This document shows positions 33,397-41,611 of a stretch of 64,000 bases of DNA, piece by piece. The DNA is from G964291335 sp964291335 (GTDB taxonomy: Bacteria; Chloroflexota; Dehalococcoidia; Lucifugimonadales; UBA3495), in assembly GCA_964291335.2 (NCBI GenBank), contig OZ219748.1, positions 2,232,001 through 2,296,000 on the forward strand. The letters run 5' to 3'. The translations under genes and the position numbers were made by a program. Below the pieces are notes generated by a model that made no database searches, was not told the DNA's origin, and saw nothing but the letters and a program-made list of their open reading frames with translations. The number at the start of each line of letters is the position of its first letter. The stretch's first letter is position 1.

Positions 33397-33410
33397 CTTA
33401 TATATTCAGG

Positions 33411-33416
33411 TATAAT
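33411..33416 (+). promoter_or_regulatory. -10 element upstream of oppF
   Basis: A perfect TATAAT 31 nt before the oppF start, followed by GGGAG as ribosome binding site. It suggests oppF can be transcribed separately from oppD. No clear -35. Confidence 0.4.
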
Positions 33417-33446
33417 CGGGAAGGCAGCCTGCGGGAGTATTATACT

Positions 33447-34490
33447 ATGACGACAATGACTGGTACGGGAACGTCGGGCAATGGAACCGCTCAGACGGGA
33501 GACGTTCTGCTGGAAGTAAAGAACCTTCAGATGCATTTCCCGGTTACTGCGGGGATTATTTTCCAGCGCGCCGTGGCCCACATCAAGGCGGTGGATGACG
33601 TTAGCTTCTTTGTCCGCCGCGGCGAAACCCTGGGCCTGGTCGGCGAAAGCGGGTGCGGCAAAACCACCACCGGCCGCTGTATCCTTCAGTTATACAAGCC
33701 CACCAGCGGCAGCGTAATTTTTGACGGACAGGATTTGACCGGCATGTCCACCCGCCAGATGCGGGTAATGCGGCGGCAAATGCAGGTCATCTTTCAGGAC
33801 CCTTACAGCTCCCTTAACCCCCGCATGACCGCCGGCAATATTATCGGCGAACCCCTGATTGTTCATGGGCTGGTCAATAACAAGGAGGAATATCGGGAAC
33901 GAGTGGCCCAGTTGCTCCAGTACGTGGGTTTGAACCCCTATATGGCCGACCGGTTCCCCCACGAGTTCAGCGGCGGCCAGCGGCAGCGCATCGGCGTCGC
34001 CCGGGCTTTGTCGGTTGAACCCTCTTTCATCGTTTGCGACGAGCCGGTCTCCGCCCTGGACGTCTCCATTCAGGCCCAGGTCATCAACCTGTTGGAAGAA
34101 CTGCAAGAACAATTTGACCTGACTTACCTGTTTATCGCCCACGACCTCTCGGTGGTGCGCCATATCAGCGACCGGGTAGCGGTGATGTATCTGGGCCATA
34201 TCGTGGAAATCGCCGACCGGAACGACATTTACCAGAACCCGCTGCACCCCTACACCCGGGCCCTGCTTTCCGCCGTGCCAATTCCCGACCCGGTAATCGA
34301 CGCCCAGCGGGAACGGATTCTGCTCAGCGGTGAGGTTCCCAGCCCGTTGAACCCACCCTCCGGCTGTGTGTTCCACCCCCGCTGCCCCATCGCAGTGGAA
34401 GCCTGCTCCTCGGTCAACCTGGAACTGCGCGAGGTGGAACCCAACCACTGGGCCGCCTGCATTCAGTCCCCCGGTTACGGCCCTTACTGA
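33447..34490 (+). CDS. oppF: Oligopeptide/dipeptide ABC transporter ATP-binding protein (OppF/DppF-like)
   Basis: 347-residue ABC ATPase. Walker A GESGCGKTTTGR, Q-loop VIFQDPYSSLNPRM, signature FSGGQRQRIGVARAL, Walker B FIVCDEPVSALD, switch His in FIAHDLSVV, and an oligopeptide_HPY C-terminus (NPLHPYTRALL, CVFHPRCPIA). The loop after beta 1 (FPVTAGIIFQRAVAHIKAVDD) is typical of the F subunit. It follows oppD by 50 nt and is closed by a terminator hairpin. Confidence 0.92.
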   Translation: MTTMTGTGTSGNGTAQTGDVLLEVKNLQMHFPVTAGIIFQRAVAHIKAVDDVSFFVRRGETLGLVGESGCGKTTTGRCILQLYKPTSGSVIFDGQDLTGMSTRQMRVMRRQMQVIFQDPYSSLNPRMTAGNIIGEPLIVHGLVNNKEEYRERVAQLLQYVGLNPYMADRFPHEFSGGQRQRIGVARALSVEPSFIVCDEPVSALDVSIQAQVINLLEELQEQFDLTYLFIAHDLSVVRHISDRVAVMYLGHIVEIADRNDIYQNPLHPYTRALLSAVPIPDPVIDAQRERILLSGEVPSPLNPPSGCVFHPRCPIAVEACSSVNLELREVEPNHWAACIQSPGYGPY

Positions 34491-34520
34491 CGCCCGATAG
34501 TTTATGCCGAAACGTATTGC

Positions 34521-34547
34521 GGGGGCGGCTGCTTGCCGCCCCCCTTT
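34521..34547 (+). terminator. Terminator after oppF
   Basis: GGGGGCGGC, loop TGCTT, GCCGCCCCC (9-bp GC stem), then CTTT. Confidence 0.65.
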
Positions 34548-34579
34548 CGCTTCTGCCCGGCTCCAGCCCCCTTCTGTCC

Positions 34580-34608
34580 TTGTTAGGGCTATGCGGTCGT
34601 GTTACTAT
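34580..34608 (+). promoter_or_regulatory. Promoter of lepA, implying a nearly leaderless mRNA
   Basis: TTGTTA (34580-34585), 17-nt spacer and TACTAT (34603-34608). The start would fall within a few bases of the ATG at 34618, and no Shine-Dalgarno sequence is present. Confidence 0.45.
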
Positions 34609-34617
34609 GAATGAACT

Positions 34618-36471
34618 ATGAACCCTGAACTCATCCGCAACTTCTGCATCATTGCCCACATAGACCACGGCAAATCTACCCTTGCTGACCGCTTTCTGGA
34701 GATAACCGGAACGGTGCGCCCCCAGGAAATGAAGGCCCAGTTTATGGACCAGATGGAACTGGAGCGGGAGCGCGGTATTACCATCAAGGGCAAGGCCGTG
34801 GCCATGCAGCATCGGGCCCGGGACGGCCAGACCTATCAGCTTAACCTGATTGATACGCCGGGCCATGTGGACTTCAGCTATGAAGTGTCCCGCGCCCTGG
34901 CTGCCTGTGAGGGCGCCCTGCTGGTGGTTGACGCCAGCCAGGGAATTGAAGCCCAGACCATCGCCAATACCTTGTTGGCTATGGAGTATGACCTGGAGCT
35001 GATTCCGGTAGTCAACAAGGTGGACTTGCCCCAGGCTGAACCGGAGCGCGTCGCCGGAGAGTTGCGTCAGGTCTTCGGGTTCCGGGATGAAGAAATCCTC
35101 TTTGTGTCAGCCAAGGAAGGCACCGGGGCTCAGGATATTCTCGACGCAGTGGTAGAGCGGTTCCAACCCCCGGCCGGCAAGCAATCCGCCCCCTTGCGCG
35201 CCCTGGTTTTTGACTCGGTCTATAACTCTTACAAGGGCATAATTGCCCACGTGCGCATCGAGGACGGTCAGGTCTCCAAAAACGACCGGATAATGGTAAT
35301 GTCTTCCGGGAAAGTGGCCGAAATTGTGGAAGTGGGCGTGTTTGCCCCCTTCCCGACGCCGGTCCCCTCCCTGCATACCGGGCAGGTTGGCTACATTGCC
35401 ACCGGGTTCAAGGACGTTCAGGAATGCAGCGTTGGCGATACCTTAACCGGCAGCAACAAGCCGGCGGAAGCTCCGCTGCCCGGCTATGTTGAGCTTAAAT
35501 CCATGGTCTTTGCCGGCCTCTACCCTTCAGACGGGGAAGATTACAACAGCCTTCGGGCCGCCCTGGAAAAGCTGCGCCTCAATGACGCCTCATTGACCAT
35601 TGAGCCGGAAAGCAGCGGCGCCCTCGGCTTCGGTTTCCGCTGCGGTTTCCTGGGGTTAATGCACCTGGAGATAATTCAGGAACGGCTGGAGCGGGAATAC
35701 AACCTGGATTTAATCGTTACCGCCCCCAGCGTGGCTTACCAGGTCATCAAGCAGGATAGCTCCATTCTGCGGGTGGATAACCCTTCCAGGCTGCCCCAGC
35801 CCCACGAAATCAGCGAAATTCAGGAACCGGTCCTCGCCTTGACCATTGTAGCCCCCAACCGCCACGTAGGGGCCATTATGGAGTTGATGCACGCCCGCCG
35901 TTCTGAATTCAAGCGGATGGAATATATCCAGGGGATGCCCGCCCGGAAAGATGACAACTCCGGCAGGGCCAGCGACCAGCAAACCCGGGTGGTAATGGAA
36001 TATACCATGCCGCTTTCGGAAATGCTGGCCGACTTTTATAACCAGCTCAAATCGCGCACCCAGGGTTACGCCTCCCTCGATTATACCTTTGAGGGCCACC
36101 GGACGGCGGCCTTGAGCCGGGTGGATATTCTGATTAACCACCAGCCGGTGGAAGCCCTCTCCATGATTGTGCACCGCGACCTGGCCGTTGCCCACGGGCG
36201 GGCTTTGGTGGAAAAGCTGCGCAGCACCATTCCCCGGCAGTTGTTCGACGTGCCGATACAGGCGGCCATTGGCGGGCGAATCATTGCGCGGGAAACTGTG
36301 CGGGCAATGCGTAAGGACGTGCTCGCCAAGTGCTATGGCGGCGACATAACCCGCAAGCGCAAGCTGCTGGAAAAGCAGAAGGAAGGCAAGAAGCGGATGA
36401 AAAGCGTCGGGCGGGTAGAGGTGCCCCAGGAAGCCTTCCTGAGCTTGCTGGGCATTGGCGGCGAAACTTAA
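34618..36471 (+). CDS. lepA: Elongation factor 4 (back-translocase LepA)
   Basis: 617 residues, a ribosomal GTPase promoting back-translocation under stress. G1 AHIDHGKSTLADR, G2 around ERERGITIKG, G3 DTPGHVDF, G4 VVNKVDLP, G5 FVSAKEGTG, then domain II, EF-G-like domains III/V (LGFGFRCGFLGLMHLEI) and the LepA-specific C-terminal domain (YGGDITRKRKLLEKQKEGKKRM). Full length. It is followed by two strong hairpin terminators. Confidence 0.97.
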   Translation: MNPELIRNFCIIAHIDHGKSTLADRFLEITGTVRPQEMKAQFMDQMELERERGITIKGKAVAMQHRARDGQTYQLNLIDTPGHVDFSYEVSRALAACEGALLVVDASQGIEAQTIANTLLAMEYDLELIPVVNKVDLPQAEPERVAGELRQVFGFRDEEILFVSAKEGTGAQDILDAVVERFQPPAGKQSAPLRALVFDSVYNSYKGIIAHVRIEDGQVSKNDRIMVMSSGKVAEIVEVGVFAPFPTPVPSLHTGQVGYIATGFKDVQECSVGDTLTGSNKPAEAPLPGYVELKSMVFAGLYPSDGEDYNSLRAALEKLRLNDASLTIEPESSGALGFGFRCGFLGLMHLEIIQERLEREYNLDLIVTAPSVAYQVIKQDSSILRVDNPSRLPQPHEISEIQEPVLALTIVAPNRHVGAIMELMHARRSEFKRMEYIQGMPARKDDNSGRASDQQTRVVMEYTMPLSEMLADFYNQLKSRTQGYASLDYTFEGHRTAALSRVDILINHQPVEALSMIVHRDLAVAHGRALVEKLRSTIPRQLFDVPIQAAIGGRIIARETVRAMRKDVLAKCYGGDITRKRKLLEKQKEGKKRMKSVGRVEVPQEAFLSLLGIGGET

Positions 36472-36499
36472 TTCGGAAGCCATCCCGGTTAATTCCGCC

Positions 36500-36527
36500 G
36501 GCCCGGTTACCCTGCAATAACCGGGCC
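36500..36527 (+). terminator. First hairpin after lepA
   Basis: GGCCCGGTTA pairs with TAACCGGGCC (10 bp) around an 8-nt loop; no T-run follows, so it may only protect the mRNA end. Confidence 0.45.
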
Positions 36528-36537
36528 GGGCTTGAAA

Positions 36538-36565
36538 GGGGGCCGGCTGCAAGCCGGCCCCCTTT
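36538..36565 (+). terminator. Terminator after lepA
   Basis: GGGGGCCGGCT, GCA loop, AGCCGGCCCCC (11 bp) followed by TTT. Confidence 0.65.
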
Positions 36566-36627
36566 GCCGGTTGCCAAAGGAAACACGGCCGTAGCAGCGT
36601 CGGCTGATGCCTGGTAACCGGCCTGGC

Positions 36628-37116
36628 TTAAACCCCTAATGCCTGGCGCAGCTCCCGCAGCTGGCCCAGGTGTTCCCGCCAATGGCCGGCAAAAAGCCGT
36701 TCCACCAGCCATTGCGCCGTGCGAGGCTCGTCCCAATGGCGGTTCCGCTGGTGGACCATCACGGCGGTCGCCAGGGTTTCCGCGGTAGCCTGGTTTACCG
36801 CTGTTTCCAGGGCGGCGAAATAGCCTTCCAGCTGCTCCCGCACCTGGGCCATATCCCAGGCCTGGGCTTCCGGGCCCAGGTATTTCTGGTCGGCCCACAG
36901 CTCATACTCGGTCAGCTTTCCCGCCGCGATTTCCCCCAGCAGGAAAGGCACGCCGGGCGGCGGAGTGTAGAGCATATGGGTAAGCGCCTCCCGGCAGGAC
37001 CATGCATCCGCATCGGGCCGCCAGTCCAGGCAATAGTCCATTCCGTCCAGAATGGCGAACAGTTCCTGACGAATGTCGGCGATATTGCTCAGCTGCTGCG
37101 TCTTTGCGCTGCTCAC
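36628..37116 (-). CDS. DinB/YfiT-like four-helix protein
   Basis: About 162 residues resembling the DinB superfamily of putative metal-dependent (thiol) transferases: an N-terminal helix DIRQELFAILDGMDY, WSCREALTHMLYTPP (first metal His), and FAGHWREHLGQLRELR (last His pair). GTG at 37116 is chosen because GGAGG lies 6 nt upstream; the frame is open to 37158 without family likeness. Enzymatic activity is unknown. Confidence 0.7.
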   Translation of the reverse strand: MSSAKTQQLSNIADIRQELFAILDGMDYCLDWRPDADAWSCREALTHMLYTPPPGVPFLLGEIAAGKLTEYELWADQKYLGPEAQAWDMAQVREQLEGYFAALETAVNQATAETLATAVMVHQRNRHWDEPRTAQWLVERLFAGHWREHLGQLRELRQALGV

Positions 37117-37170
37117 GGTAAACCTCCATTCATTCCCGCCGGGGTTTTGCCCCGGCATAACCGGGACTGG

Positions 37171-37259
37171 GCCGCCGCCTCAGGCGCCGGGTTTCAGCCG
37201 CTATTGGCTGACCGCCGGCGTTGACCTTAATGCCGCCGCCTCAGGCGCCGGGTTTCAGC
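37171..37259. repeat. 27-bp direct repeat of a gene 3' end
   Basis: 37171-37197 and 37232-37258 share the same 27 bp (period 61). The right copy is the last codons and stop of the minus-strand DUF2269-like gene (...LKPGA-stop); the left copy lies just downstream of it. Confidence 0.88.
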
Positions 37260-37714
37260 ACCATCAGAAACAGAATAACCACGGAAATCAGGGTAATCAG
37301 TCCGCCGAACATACTCCACAGCTTACCGGCCCGCCGGTAAGCCGGGTTCAAAGCCCCTTCCAGCAGGCTGCTTTGCGCCAGCCGGGCCATGCGGCGCTGC
37401 TGCGGAACCAACCCCGCCAGCCAGATGATGGCTATCACGATTATCAGAAGAAAAGAGGCCGCCAGCCAGGGTTCCTCAAAACGCCGCCAGCCGGTAATTC
37501 CGCCCATAACGATTCCCGTAACCAGCAGCCCGGCCAGACCCGGCGCGGTGAAGGCGTAGTCGGAGCGAATCAGGGCCTGGGCGGTGGACGCTATATGTTC
37601 CAGATTGCCAGAGCGGTTTGCCCTTACCTTCCAGAAGGCGGCGGTAACCAGGTTCCCGATTAAGAGGATGGCGGCGAAAATGTGAATAATCAACAAAACC
37701 TGCAATACAGTCAA
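37241..37714 (-). CDS. DUF2269-like four-helix membrane protein
   Basis: About 157 residues with four transmembrane helices: LQVLLIIHIFAAILLIGNL, FTAPGLAGLLVTGIVMGG, ASFLLIIVIAIIWLAG and LWSMFGGLITLISVVILFLM. The HIFAA and GNL positions resemble DUF2269 (predicted integral membrane) proteins. The likely start is TTG at 37714, whose TTGA overlaps the stop of the upstream membrane gene, with GGAGAGAGG just before; reading further upstream gives only antisense-like sequence. Function unknown; translationally coupled to its neighbour. Confidence 0.65.
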   Translation of the reverse strand: MTVLQVLLIIHIFAAILLIGNLVTAAFWKVRANRSGNLEHIASTAQALIRSDYAFTAPGLAGLLVTGIVMGGITGWRRFEEPWLAASFLLIIVIAIIWLAGLVPQQRRMARLAQSSLLEGALNPAYRRAGKLWSMFGGLITLISVVILFLMVLKPGA

Positions 37715-38454
37715 ACCCTCTCTCCTTCGTCCCTTGTTGGCGGCGTCGCATCCCGGGTTCCCCGAAACAGCAGCCACCCGGCAAGCAGCGTTAACCAAAG
37801 CAGGTAGGCTCCGCCGCCCAGCCGATGCAGGGCAGCTGCGCTCTCCACCCAGATGAACGCCATCAGCAGGCTGACCCCGGCCCCCGCCCAGCCCAACCAT
37901 CGGGGCAGCATACCGTGCCAGATGAGCAGAACCGCGTGGGCCAGCAAAGCCAGGGCGGCGAAAGTGAAAGCGGCCCGGCCGGCTGATTGTCGCAGCGGTT
38001 CCAGGCTCGCGTAGGCTGCCATAGCCAGCTCCGTTCCGGCGGGCCTGGTCTGCGCCGCCGCCGCCAGGCCGCCATACTCCTGGGTCAGGGCCAGGCCGGT
38101 CAGAGCGGCCAGCGTCGAGCACATTCCGGCGCTCCATAACATTGCTGCCCCCCAAAGGGCCAGCATACGGTCCCGTCGGCTGAAAAGGTGGTACAAAGCC
38201 GGGGTTAAAGCGCAAAGGCTGAAGGCGGCAGCCAGGCTGAACCACTGGTTGGCCGCATACCAGTCAGCGTTGAGGCGGATCATCGCCACGGACAGCTCAG
38301 CGGTTTCCTGGTCAGCGCCGCTGGCCACCCGCGCCGCTATGGCGGCGGTCTGGGTCAGCAGGTAGGAAATAACCAGGACGGCGGCGGCTCGCTCCGCGGC
38401 CCGGTCAGAGAATACAGGCCCTTTCCGGGCCGGCAAGGGGGGATGCTTTTCCAT
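37711..38454 (-). CDS. DUF4386-like polytopic membrane protein
   Basis: 247 residues with about seven hydrophobic helices (AAVLVISYLLTQTAA, WFSLAAAFSLCALTPALYHL, LWGAAMLWSAGMCSTLAAL, AAFTFAALALLAHAVLLIW, LGWAGAGVSLLMAFIWV, AYLLWLTLLAGWLLF). The layout resembles DUF4386 proteins, which often accompany small membrane proteins of unknown role. The stop overlaps the TTG start of the next gene. No catalytic motif is visible. Confidence 0.6.
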   Translation of the reverse strand: MEKHPPLPARKGPVFSDRAAERAAAVLVISYLLTQTAAIAARVASGADQETAELSVAMIRLNADWYAANQWFSLAAAFSLCALTPALYHLFSRRDRMLALWGAAMLWSAGMCSTLAALTGLALTQEYGGLAAAAQTRPAGTELAMAAYASLEPLRQSAGRAAFTFAALALLAHAVLLIWHGMLPRWLGWAGAGVSLLMAFIWVESAAALHRLGGGAYLLWLTLLAGWLLFRGTRDATPPTRDEGERV

Positions 38455-38484
38455 CAGTTGCCGGTAAGTCGCTGCCGGTTGCCG

Positions 38485-39351
38485 CTACGCTGCCGCCAGT
38501 CCATTGACCAGGCGCCGGGCGGCATCCCGGGTATCTTCCCGAGCCAGAGCAAACTCCAGAGAAGCCTGAAGCAGCCCTAAAGGAGTTCCGCCGTCATACC
38601 GGGAACCCAGAAACTCGCTGGCGTAAACTTCTGCGCTTTGCAGCAGCCGGCCAATTCCGTCGGTCAGCTGGATTTCCCCCCTGGCCCCCGGAGGAGTGCG
38701 CTGCAGGCACTCAAAAATCTCCGGCGGCAGCAGGTAACGTCCTACAACCGTCAAGTTGGAAGGGGCTTCCTCCCTGGCCGGCTTCTCCACCAGACGCCGG
38801 ATCCGGTACACCCGGTCATGCGCCGGTTCAGCATCGACCACGCCGTAGTTCTGAATTACCTCCCAGGGCAGCCGCTCTACCGCCAGCATACCGGCGCCGC
38901 TATCAGGCAGCGCCGCCAGCATCTGGGAGAGCAGACCGGGCCGGTGGGCGATGATGTCATCGGGCAGAATCACTGCGAAAGGCTCCTCGCCCACCGCATC
39001 CTGCGCGGTCAGAATGGCGTGCCCCAGGCCCAGGGGCTGTTCCTGAATTACAAACGAAACCTCCGCCAGGTCGGCCGTTTCCTGCACCTGGCGCAGCAAG
39101 TCGGCGGCCCCGGCGCCGGCCAGCGACCGTTCCAACTCTGGCCGCGGCTGGAAATAGGCGGCGATGGATTCCTTGCCGGGGGCGGTAACGATTATTACCT
39201 GCTCAATGCCGGCTTCCGCCGCTTCCTCCACCACATACTGGAGCATAGGCTTATCCAGGATGGGCAGCAACTCCTTGGGCACCGACTTGGTGATGGGCAG
39301 AAACCGGGTTCCCAGTCCCGCCGCTGGAATAACCGCCTTTCTGACCTTCAT
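38485..39351 (-). CDS. galU: UTP-glucose-1-phosphate uridylyltransferase
   Basis: 288 residues. It makes UDP-glucose for envelope glycans. The nucleotide-binding loop VIPAAGLGTRFLPITKSVPKELLPI is at the N-terminus, followed by QYVVEEAAEAGIEQVIIVTA, AVILPDDII (metal Asp) and VEKPAREEAPSNLTVVGRYLL. ATG at 39351 follows AGGAGGGG; a minus-strand TACAAT at 39372-39377 is a likely -10. It is divergent from the SRP RNA. Confidence 0.95.
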   Translation of the reverse strand: MKVRKAVIPAAGLGTRFLPITKSVPKELLPILDKPMLQYVVEEAAEAGIEQVIIVTAPGKESIAAYFQPRPELERSLAGAGAADLLRQVQETADLAEVSFVIQEQPLGLGHAILTAQDAVGEEPFAVILPDDIIAHRPGLLSQMLAALPDSGAGMLAVERLPWEVIQNYGVVDAEPAHDRVYRIRRLVEKPAREEAPSNLTVVGRYLLPPEIFECLQRTPPGARGEIQLTDGIGRLLQSAEVYASEFLGSRYDGGTPLGLLQASLEFALAREDTRDAARRLVNGLAAA

Positions 39352-39444
39352 TTACCCCTCCTGTCGCTTATATTGTAGCATTGCTGCCGGGTCCTTGCTA
39401 CGTTGCCGGGCCGGTTCCGGCGGCAAGGCCCGGCCCGGGTCAAT

Positions 39445-39473
39445 TTGACATGGCCGCAGGACTACCCTAACAT
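39445..39473 (+). promoter_or_regulatory. Strong promoter of the SRP RNA
   Basis: TTGACA (39445-39450), 17-nt spacer, TAACAT (39468-39473). The predicted start at about 39480 matches the 5' end of the RNA fold. Confidence 0.75.
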
Positions 39474-39479
39474 TGAGGT

Positions 39480-39752
39480 GAGGCCGTGCTAGACGGGGAG
39501 CTAGCGGTGCCCTGAACCCGCAATCCGCTGTAGCGGGGTGGAATTCCCCCCTTAGGCCAAACCGGTTAAGCCGCTGTACGGTATGGCAATGTTGAGGGCC
39601 AGGTCCTGCGCGACGCAGGCTTGTGAACCCCGCCAGGTCCGAGAGGAAGCAACGGTAAACAAGTACCTGCGGGCGCCGCGGGCCCGCCTGGCCCGAGTTG
39701 GCAGCCGTGATACGCTTATCGGGTTTCGGGTCAACGGGAGGTGTGCGGCCTC
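39480..39752 (+). ncRNA. ffs: Signal recognition particle RNA, large bacterial type with Alu domain
   Basis: About 273 nt. Ends pair through GAGGCCGTGC (from 39480) and GTGCGGCCTC (to 39752). The Alu-type 5' domain is visible as GCTAGACGGGGAGCTAGCGG and TGCCCTGAACCCGCAATCCG. The SRP54-binding domain IV lies at about 39620-39660 with AACCCCGCCAGGTCCGAGAG followed by GAAGCAACGGTAA, closely matching the universal AGGTCCGGAAGGAAGCAGC region. It scaffolds co-translational membrane targeting with Ffh. The strong upstream promoter supports it. rsmA starts about 25 nt after its end. Confidence 0.93.
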
Positions 39753-39777
39753 TTACTACGGGAAATGATGGTCTGCC

Positions 39778-40644
39778 TTGACTTTGCCGCCAACCGCAAC
39801 TGCTGACCGCTCCCCCAGGCCCCGCAAAGCTCTGGGCCAGTATTTCCTGGTTGACCGTCGTATCCTCAACCGTATCGCTGCCAGCGCCGACCTGTCGCCC
39901 CATGACCTGGTGGTGGAGGTGGGGCCGGGGCGGGGCGCATTAACCAGACTGCTGGCGCCCCGTGTTTCCCGGGTGGTGGCGGTGGAACTGGACGAGAACC
40001 TGGCGGCCGCCTTGCCCAGCCGCCTGGGCTGCCCGGAATCGCTTTCGGTGGTGGCGGCCGACGCCCGAACCGTCCCCCTTTCCCGGCTGGCGCCAGCCCA
40101 ACAGGACTACAAAGTTGTGGCCAACCTGCCCTACTACGCTGCCAACCCCATTGTCCGGCGTTTTCTGGAAGCCGGGCATCCGCCGCGGCTTCTGGTGGTA
40201 ATGGTGCAGCGCGAGGTGGCGGAAAGCATGACCGCCCGGGCCGGCGCTATGACCTTGCTCTCGGTGGCTACCCAGTTTTATGCCGCGCCCCGGCTGGTTT
40301 GCCCCGTACCGCCCCACGCCTTTCGTCCCTCCCCCGGCGTTGCCTCGGCCGTGGTGCGGCTGGAACTGCGGGAGCAGCCAGCGACGTCGGTTGACAACCC
40401 GACCGCCTTTTTCGGGCTGGTGCGAGCCGGGTTTTCGGCGCCGCGAAAACAGCTGCGCAACTCATTGAGCCACGGACTGGCCCTGCCCGGAGCAGTTGCC
40501 GGGCAGTTGTTGGCCGATGTTAATATAGACCCCCGCCGCCGGGCCGAGACCCTTACCCTGGAGGAATGGGGCGCCCTGTACCGGCGCTGGCGAACCGGCG
40601 GAACCGCTTCAGCCGGGAATACCGCCGCCGGGGGCGCTCCATGA
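39778..40644 (+). CDS. rsmA: 16S rRNA (adenine-N6)-dimethyltransferase RsmA/KsgA
   Basis: 288 residues. It dimethylates two adjacent adenosines near the 3' end of 16S rRNA. KALGQYFLVDRRILNRI, SAM loop VEVGPGRGALTRLL, VELDENLA, and the catalytic NLPYYAANPIV (NLPY) motif are present; FRPSPGVASAVVRL and FSAPRKQLRNSL follow. The start appears to be TTG at 39778; an ATG just upstream is in another frame. It overlaps ispE by 4 nt (ATGA), a common gene pair. Confidence 0.94.
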   Translation: MTLPPTATADRSPRPRKALGQYFLVDRRILNRIAASADLSPHDLVVEVGPGRGALTRLLAPRVSRVVAVELDENLAAALPSRLGCPESLSVVAADARTVPLSRLAPAQQDYKVVANLPYYAANPIVRRFLEAGHPPRLLVVMVQREVAESMTARAGAMTLLSVATQFYAAPRLVCPVPPHAFRPSPGVASAVVRLELREQPATSVDNPTAFFGLVRAGFSAPRKQLRNSLSHGLALPGAVAGQLLADVNIDPRRRAETLTLEEWGALYRRWRTGGTASAGNTAAGGAP

Positions 40645-41546
40645 AGGCGCTGGCCCACGCCAAACTGAACCTCACCCTGGAAGCCCTGGGTCGGCGCGCT
40701 GACGGCTACCATGAGGTGCGCACGGTAATGCAGGCCATAGACCTGTCAGACCGGTTGCAGCTCGACCCGGCGCCGGAGTTGCAGGTTGAATGCAGTGAAC
40801 CATCCCTGGCCGGCGCCGGCAATCTGGTTTGGCAAGCGGCGCAACTCCTGGCGCAGCGGGTCGGTCAGCCGCCCCGGGCCCGCATCCGGGTTGAAAAGCG
40901 CATCCCGGTTGGCATGGGCCTGGGCGGTGGCAGCAGCGATGCGGCAGCCGCCCTGCTTGCCCTCAATCGGCTGTGGAATCTGAACCTCCCCACGGCTGAG
41001 CTGACTCGACTGGCCGCCGAGCTGGGGTCGGACGTCGCTTTTTTCCTGCAGGGCGGGGCCGCCCTGGCCCGGGGCCGCGGCGAGTCAATCGAACCGCTGC
41101 CCTCGCTCCCCGGAACGCCACTGTCCCTGATTTGTCCGGCCGCAACCTTGACCAACAAGACCTCCCGCCTCTACCGGCAATTGTCGCCGGCCCATTACAG
41201 CGATGGCGGCATAACCCGCCGGCTGGCCGCCAGCCTGCTGACCGGCCGCCTGGCTGAAGACCAGCTGCACAACGTCTTTGAGGGGGTGGCCCTGACAGTC
41301 TTTCCCGGGCTTGAAGAGTTGTACCAGGCAGTTTTACGCTGCGCCGGACGAAAGCCGCACCTGACCGGCGCCGGGCCGGCCCTCTTTTGTTTTTCCGCCG
41401 GCCGGGAAGAACATACCCGCCTGACCGATGCCCTGCAACCCTACGGCGTCCGAACCTTTTTGGTCCATACCCTGGGCCGGGCCGGCCGCCGCCCCGGGCA
41501 GAAGGAAACCATGTTCGGGGCCGGCGGCGCCGTCAACGGCTACTAA
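40641..41546 (+). CDS. ispE: 4-diphosphocytidyl-2-C-methyl-D-erythritol kinase
   Basis: About 301 residues of the GHMP kinase family, phosphorylating CDP-ME in the MEP isoprenoid pathway. AHAKLNLTLEALGRRADGYHEVRTVM at the N-terminus, the ATP loop KRIPVGMGLGGGSSDAAAALLAL, GSDVAFFLQGGAALARGRGE, and a C-terminal HLTGAGPALFCF are diagnostic. ATG at 40641 overlaps the rsmA stop, so the two are translationally coupled. The frame is open upstream inside rsmA without family likeness. Confidence 0.95.
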   Translation: MKALAHAKLNLTLEALGRRADGYHEVRTVMQAIDLSDRLQLDPAPELQVECSEPSLAGAGNLVWQAAQLLAQRVGQPPRARIRVEKRIPVGMGLGGGSSDAAAALLALNRLWNLNLPTAELTRLAAELGSDVAFFLQGGAALARGRGESIEPLPSLPGTPLSLICPAATLTNKTSRLYRQLSPAHYSDGGITRRLAASLLTGRLAEDQLHNVFEGVALTVFPGLEELYQAVLRCAGRKPHLTGAGPALFCFSAGREEHTRLTDALQPYGVRTFLVHTLGRAGRRPGQKETMFGAGGAVNGY

Positions 41547-41611
41547 CCGGTTTGGCTTTGCCCTATACTGCACCTTGCAGCATGATTTGATATTGGGATG
41601 AGTGCAAATTG

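Noticed and set aside
37715..38245. 334-residue ORF beginning at 38245 as the DUF2269-like protein
   Set aside because: The first ~177 residues are an alternate frame of the upstream membrane protein gene; family likeness and a ribosome binding site begin only at 37714.
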